Assembly (NCBI RefSeq): GCF_000741285.1
Contig: NZ_JGZE01000012.1
Location: 43,155 to 107,154 of the forward strand
Reading direction: 5' to 3'
DNA from: Bifidobacterium mongoliense DSM 21395
GTDB lineage: Bacteria; Actinomycetota; Actinomycetes; Actinomycetales; Bifidobacteriaceae
DNA: 64,000 nucleotides
The stretch's first letter is position 1; every line of letters starts with the position of its first letter. The notes under the pieces are model-generated. The model had not been told where the DNA came from. It saw only the letters and a program-made list of their open reading frames with translations, and did no database searches. A program made the translations under genes and the position numbers. This document shows, piece after piece, positions 60,487 through 64,000 of this stretch.

Positions 60487-61467
60487 ATGACCACATCCAA
60501 GCACACGAACTCCGAAACCGAACCTGACACCCCACCCGACGCCGCTGGCGTGGCGACGTCCGCATTGCCGCCCGCCATGCCCCGGACCGCGGCCGTCGCG
60601 GACCGCATCGAGACCTTCGCCGTCGTCGATTCCACGAACGTCCGGGCCCGCCATCTGCTCTCCGAGGGGGCATTGGAGGAGTTGTCCCCGCAGAACGGGG
60701 AGGAGCCGATGATCGTCGTCGCCGCCGATCTGCAGCGCAGCGGGCATGGTCGTTTGGGCCGGTTCTGGTTCGGTCGTCCCGGGGATTCCTTCATGGTCTC
60801 CTTCGCCACCGCACTGCCGCGCGCTCTGGCCACCGACCCAGGGGTCAACGGTTGGGTGCAGATGGCCGCCGGGATTGCCGCCATCGACGCGCTGCGCGAC
60901 GCGTTGGGTGAGTGTGGCGCGTCGACGTCGGGGGAGTCCGCCCCTTTGCAGCTCAAATGGCCCAACGACATCTTCTGCGATGGTCATAAGCTCGGCGGGA
61001 TCCTGTGCGAGCTGGTGCCTCTGGGCAGGCACGGTGCCGCGGCCGATTCCGCCGGTGCCGCGGACATGGATGACCTGGTCGGCGTGGTGGTCGGCGTGGG
61101 CATCAATCTTCGCGTTCCCGCCGATCGCCTGCCCACCGCGCAATCGACATCCCTGCACTTGCATTATCCGGGCCTGGCGCCGACCGGTCCGCTGCGTGAT
61201 GACATCGCCGCGGCCATGGTGACGTCGCTGCGGGAGTCGCTGCATCGTCTGTGCGAGGCGCCACGTGAACAGATGGAACAACTGCATACGCGGGTGCTCG
61301 AGGAGTCCTACACCCTAGGTCGCCGTGTCGAGGTCAAGCTCGCGGACGGCGGGATCATACGCGGCGAGGCGTTGTCGGTCAACGCCGATGCGTCGCTTAC
61401 GGTGCGTGACGCCGAGGGTGCGACGCATGTCGTCAGTACCGGAGACGTCGGCGTGCTGCCGGTGTGA
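60487..61467 (+). CDS. birA: Biotin--[acetyl-CoA-carboxylase] ligase
   Basis: Activates biotin as biotinyl-AMP and attaches it to the biotin-carrier domain of acyl-CoA carboxylases. 326 residues. The catalytic signature is SGHGRLGRFWFGRPGDSF (GRGRxG-type), with LKWPNDIFCDGHKLGGILCE and GVGINLR. The C-terminal SH3-like domain (GRRVEVKLADGGIIRGEALS) is present. There is no N-terminal helix-turn-helix, so unlike the E. coli protein it is not a repressor. A low-complexity N-terminus of about 35 residues precedes the domain. Convergent with bioY across a shared terminator. Confidence 0.95.
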   Translation: MTTSKHTNSETEPDTPPDAAGVATSALPPAMPRTAAVADRIETFAVVDSTNVRARHLLSEGALEELSPQNGEEPMIVVAADLQRSGHGRLGRFWFGRPGDSFMVSFATALPRALATDPGVNGWVQMAAGIAAIDALRDALGECGASTSGESAPLQLKWPNDIFCDGHKLGGILCELVPLGRHGAAADSAGAADMDDLVGVVVGVGINLRVPADRLPTAQSTSLHLHYPGLAPTGPLRDDIAAAMVTSLRESLHRLCEAPREQMEQLHTRVLEESYTLGRRVEVKLADGGIIRGEALSVNADASLTVRDAEGATHVVSTGDVGVLPV

Positions 61468-61487
61468 GAGCAAGAGACAGATACGAC

Positions 61488-61523
61488 GGGGCGCCCACCG
61501 GCCTATGGACCGGTGGGCGCCCC
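61488..61523. terminator. Bidirectional terminator between birA and bioY
   Basis: GGGGCGCCCACCGG pairs perfectly with CCGGTGGGCGCCCC around an 8-nt loop, between two convergent genes. Confidence 0.7.
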
Positions 61524-61547
61524 GTGCGCGTCAGTGTGGTTGGTGTG

Positions 61548-62144
61548 TCAGAACAGCTTGGCGAGACCGGAGACCGCCAGCGAGGCCACGACGGCCTTGA
61601 TGACGTCACCCACGACGAAGGTCATGGAGGCCAGGGCGACCGTGCCGAGCGGCACGCCCGTGATGGCGGACTGGACGAGGAATCCGAAGGCGTAGACGAC
61701 GACGCCGCAGCCGATGATGCTGGCGAACAGGTAGCGCCCGGCCGTCATCGCGTATCCGCGCAGACCGTCGGTGTTCGCGCGGCCCTTGAGCCATGCGGTG
61801 ACGATCACGCCGGGCAGGAAGCCCAGCAGGAATCCGGCGCTGGGGCCGATCAGGGCCATGGTCGAGGTGCCGCCGGCGAACACCGGCAGACCGGCCGCTC
61901 CGGCGATCAGGTACAGGGCCACCGCGCTGCCCGCCTCGGCCCAGTTGAGCGACAGGGCGGTCACCATGACCACGAAGGTCTGCAGCGTGATCGGCACCGG
62001 GGTGCCGGGAATCGCGATCTCACCGGCAGCGGCGGCGAGCCACAGCAGTACGGCGAACAGCACCGATCGTGAACCGGAGAAGAGCAGACGGCGTGAGAGC
62101 GGGAGATGAGCCTGAGCGCTTTGTGATGGCATGAGTGATGGCAT
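61548..62144 (-). CDS. bioY: Biotin transporter BioY (ECF S component)
   Basis: Substrate-capture protein of the energy-coupling-factor system for biotin, or a solitary biotin carrier. 198 residues with six hydrophobic segments. The BioY signature is complete: GEIAIPGTPVPITLQTFVVM near residue 45 and LIAGAAGLPVFAGG with GPSAGFLLGF in the middle. AAAGG seven bases before ATG 62144 decides the start among four in-frame ATGs up to 62165. No BioM/BioN genes are adjacent. Next to birA and a biotin carboxylase gene, it completes a biotin uptake, attachment and use group. Confidence 0.93.
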   Translation of the reverse strand: MPSLMPSQSAQAHLPLSRRLLFSGSRSVLFAVLLWLAAAAGEIAIPGTPVPITLQTFVVMVTALSLNWAEAGSAVALYLIAGAAGLPVFAGGTSTMALIGPSAGFLLGFLPGVIVTAWLKGRANTDGLRGYAMTAGRYLFASIIGCGVVVYAFGFLVQSAITGVPLGTVALASMTFVVGDVIKAVVASLAVSGLAKLF

Positions 62145-62160
62145 GGTGCGACCTTTCATC

Positions 62161-62182
62161 GACATGATTCGTTGACATGATT
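62161..62182. promoter_or_regulatory. Direct repeat in the bioY upstream region
   Basis: GACATGATT occurs twice with a 13-nt period (62161-62169 and 62174-62182), 17 nt upstream of the bioY start. It could be the operator for a biotin-responsive repressor; no known consensus is matched. Confidence 0.35.
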
Positions 62183-62485
62183 GCTACGACGTCCGAGGCG
62201 TCGACGCCCATCATGGTACGTGGCGGTGGTGCGGCGGGCATTGGTGGGAATCTACAAGATACCGGGGTGCGCGTTGTGCGGGGCCCGTGCCCGGACGGCG
62301 CCAATCCGCGCCGTTCCGGCGATGGCAGGCGGATCCTGTCGTGTCGCACCGGCCGCGTGGCCGTTTCCCAGATCGGCATGGAACGCCGACTTACGGTGAC
62401 GTTTGTGGAACCCGACAAAAGGGCCGCCGCGCTTTTGTAGTTTTCTCCCTGACCTGCGGGCCTTCGCGGCGTTACGTTGGAAAGT
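62183..62485. other. Divergent promoter region of bioY and the carboxylase gene
   Basis: About 300 nt without a supported gene. It must hold promoters for bioY (minus) and the biotin carboxylase (plus); no well-formed -35/-10 pair is obvious. Confidence 0.4.
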
Positions 62486-64000
62486 ATGGTCAATCGGGTC
62501 AATACAGTATTAGTGGCGAACCGTGGTGAAATCGCGCTGCGCGTCATTCGCACCGCGCGCGAGATGGGTATCGCCACCGTCGCCGTCTACGCGGATCAGG
62601 ACCGCAACGCGCAATACGTCGCCATGGCCGACGGGGCATATCTGCTGCCGGGGGACACCTACCGCGACACGTATCTCAATGAGGACGGTCTCATCGACAT
62701 CCTGCACCGCAGCGGTGCGGATGCCATGCATCCCGGCTACGGCTTCCTGTCCGAAGTGCCGGAGTTCGCCGACAAGGTACAGAAGGCGGGCGCGGTGTGG
62801 ATCGGCCCCGATCCCGAGGCGCTCACCGATCTGGGGGACAAGATCACGGCCCGCAGGGTCGCCAAGAAGGCGAAGGTGCCGCCGGTGCCGGGCATTTCGG
62901 ATCCGGTGCGCGATATCAGGACGCTCCTGGAATTCGCCCACACCCACGGGTACCCGCTCATGCTCAAGCGCACGGACGGCGGCGGCGGTCGCGGCATCAC
63001 CCTGGTGCACGACGACGACGAGCTGCGCAGCTTCTATATGAACCACGACGCGTTGCAGGGCGGCGATCTGGACGAGTACTTCGTCGAACGCTTCATCGAC
63101 CAGGCCCGGCACGTCGAGACCCAGTGCGGCCGCGACAGCCACGGCAACTTCACCGTGTATTCGACGCGCGACTGCTCCGTGCAGCGCCGCAACCAGAAAC
63201 TCATCGAGGAGGCCCCGGCGCCGTTCCTCTCCGAGGAGGTCGACGAACAGCTCCACCGTTTCTCGTGCAACCTCTTCGACGCGGTCAACTACGTGGGGCT
63301 CGGCACCTGCGAGTTCATGGTCACCGGCAAGAACAAGGTCTACTTCCTTGAGGTCAACCCGAGGTTGCAGGTCGAGCACACGGTGAGTGAGGAGGTCTGC
63401 GGCCTGGATCTCGTGCGCGAACAGCTCAACATCGCCCGCGGCGGCGAGCTCACACAGGTGAACCAGACGCGTGGCCACAGCTTCGAGCTGCGCATCACCA
63501 GCGAGGACCCCGCCACGAATCTCACCCCGAGCTCCGGTACGCTCAGCGAGATCCGCTGGCCCTCCGGCCCCGGCATCCGCGTCGACTCCGGCGTCAAGGA
63601 GGGGGACACCATCTCCCCGAAGTTCGATTCCATGATGGGCAAGCTCGTGGTCTCCGCCCAGGACCGCCCGTGCGCGGTCGCCCGCGTGCGGCGCGCCTTG
63701 GAGGAGTTGTCCATCACCGGTGTGCCGACCCCCGCGGGTCTGTATAAGACGATCTTCAACGACCCCGCCTTCACGGCTGAGTACCATCCGTTCTCCGTAT
63801 CGACCAAATGGCTCGAACGCACCTACCTGAACCGCGAGCCGGCCAGCGCCGGCAGCGGCCAGCCCGCGTCGCTGGCCGCCGGTAAGCCGGAGGACGCCGA
63901 CGCCAAACCGTCCACCGAGTCCTTCGTCATCGAGATGAACAACCGTCGGGTCAAACTCACCGTCCCCGTCGACATCGTCGATTCCCTCACCGGTTCCGCG
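62486..64000 (+). CDS. Acetyl/propionyl-CoA carboxylase alpha subunit (biotin carboxylase), 5' part
   Basis: Carboxylates biotin with bicarbonate and ATP for malonyl-CoA or methylmalonyl-CoA formation. 505 residues are seen and the frame runs off the window. Biotin-carboxylase domain: VNTVLVANRGEIALRVIRTA, HPGYGFLSE, ATP-grasp Gly-rich loop KRTDGGGGRGI, EVNPRLQVEHTVSEEV and the C-terminal domain to about residue 450. The linker after that (SAGSGQPASLAAGKPEDADA) leads to a BT-like region, so a C-terminal biotinyl domain outside the window is expected. Start ATG 62486 is fixed by the conserved N-terminus; GGAAAG is very close to it. It would be a substrate for BirA. Confidence 0.93.
   Translation, partial: MVNRVNTVLVANRGEIALRVIRTAREMGIATVAVYADQDRNAQYVAMADGAYLLPGDTYRDTYLNEDGLIDILHRSGADAMHPGYGFLSEVPEFADKVQKAGAVWIGPDPEALTDLGDKITARRVAKKAKVPPVPGISDPVRDIRTLLEFAHTHGYPLMLKRTDGGGGRGITLVHDDDELRSFYMNHDALQGGDLDEYFVERFIDQARHVETQCGRDSHGNFTVYSTRDCSVQRRNQKLIEEAPAPFLSEEVDEQLHRFSCNLFDAVNYVGLGTCEFMVTGKNKVYFLEVNPRLQVEHTVSEEVCGLDLVREQLNIARGGELTQVNQTRGHSFELRITSEDPATNLTPSSGTLSEIRWPSGPGIRVDSGVKEGDTISPKFDSMMGKLVVSAQDRPCAVARVRRALEELSITGVPTPAGLYKTIFNDPAFTAEYHPFSVSTKWLERTYLNREPASAGSGQPASLAAGKPEDADAKPSTESFVIEMNNRRVKLTVPVDIVDSLTGSA

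Noticed and set aside
62523..63351. Plus-strand frames 62523-63041 and 62797-63351 as separate genes
   Set aside because: They are out of frame with the conserved biotin-carboxylase sequence that begins at 62486 and stays open to the window end.

Overview
The window is a high-GC actinobacterial chromosome segment, almost certainly from a Bifidobacterium. The main reasons are a sucrose phosphorylase whose catalytic residues fall at exactly the positions of the bifidobacterial enzyme (D192, E232, D290), a complete atpBEFHAGDC operon followed by nucS, MetA-type methionine synthesis, actinobacterial DapE and ArgS, and many genes that start 6-8 nt after a TANNNT box with no Shine-Dalgarno sequence. 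The species cannot be fixed from the sequence alone.

Layout. 1-1.3 kb: a frameshifted IS256-type transposase fragment, a 21-bp repeat array fused to a palindromic element, and an initiator tRNA. 1.8-2.9 kb: metA. 3.1-10.1 kb: the F-type ATP synthase operon. 10.3-16.4 kb: nucS, a lipoprotein FKBP, a membrane protein/lipoprotein pair, a redox-dead thioredoxin-TPR protein and a CYTH protein. 16.4-23 kb: repeats, tRNA-Arg, an SRPBCC protein, an MHS-family transporter, and a large cell-wall phosphatase with two PAP2 modules. 23.3-26.6 kb: an ABC exporter with three permease-like proteins and one ATPase, then a small membrane protein. 27.3-32.3 kb: a LacI regulator, sucrose phosphorylase, RidA and a GH30 glycosidase.

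32.4-44.8 kb: argS, lysA, hom, thrB, a Maf-Nudix fusion, a LolD/FtsX-type ABC pair whose permease is broken at a run of seven C, an AEC transporter and dapE. With metA and the aminotransferase at 52 kb, this covers much of the aspartate-derived (Lys/Thr/Met) amino-acid route. 45.2-57.1 kb: the growth block, namely RNase E/G, rplU-rpmA, obg-proB, aminotransferase, tRNA-Trp, secE, nusG, rplK and rplA. A 1-kb repeat-filled gap separates nusG from rplK. 57.3-64 kb: a PucR-type regulator, a large polytopic membrane protein, and a biotin group of birA, bioY and the start of an acyl-CoA carboxylase biotin-carboxylase subunit that runs off the end.

The most unusual signal is not a gene. A palindromic element of about 75 bp with the conserved core GCGGAATATGGCCCCTCG occurs three times (657-729, 16468-16565, 55291-55364). 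In two of the three copies an array of 21-bp repeats grows out of the same end of the element, in register with its terminal sequence. A second recurring signal is a set of about 13 probable leaderless promoters.
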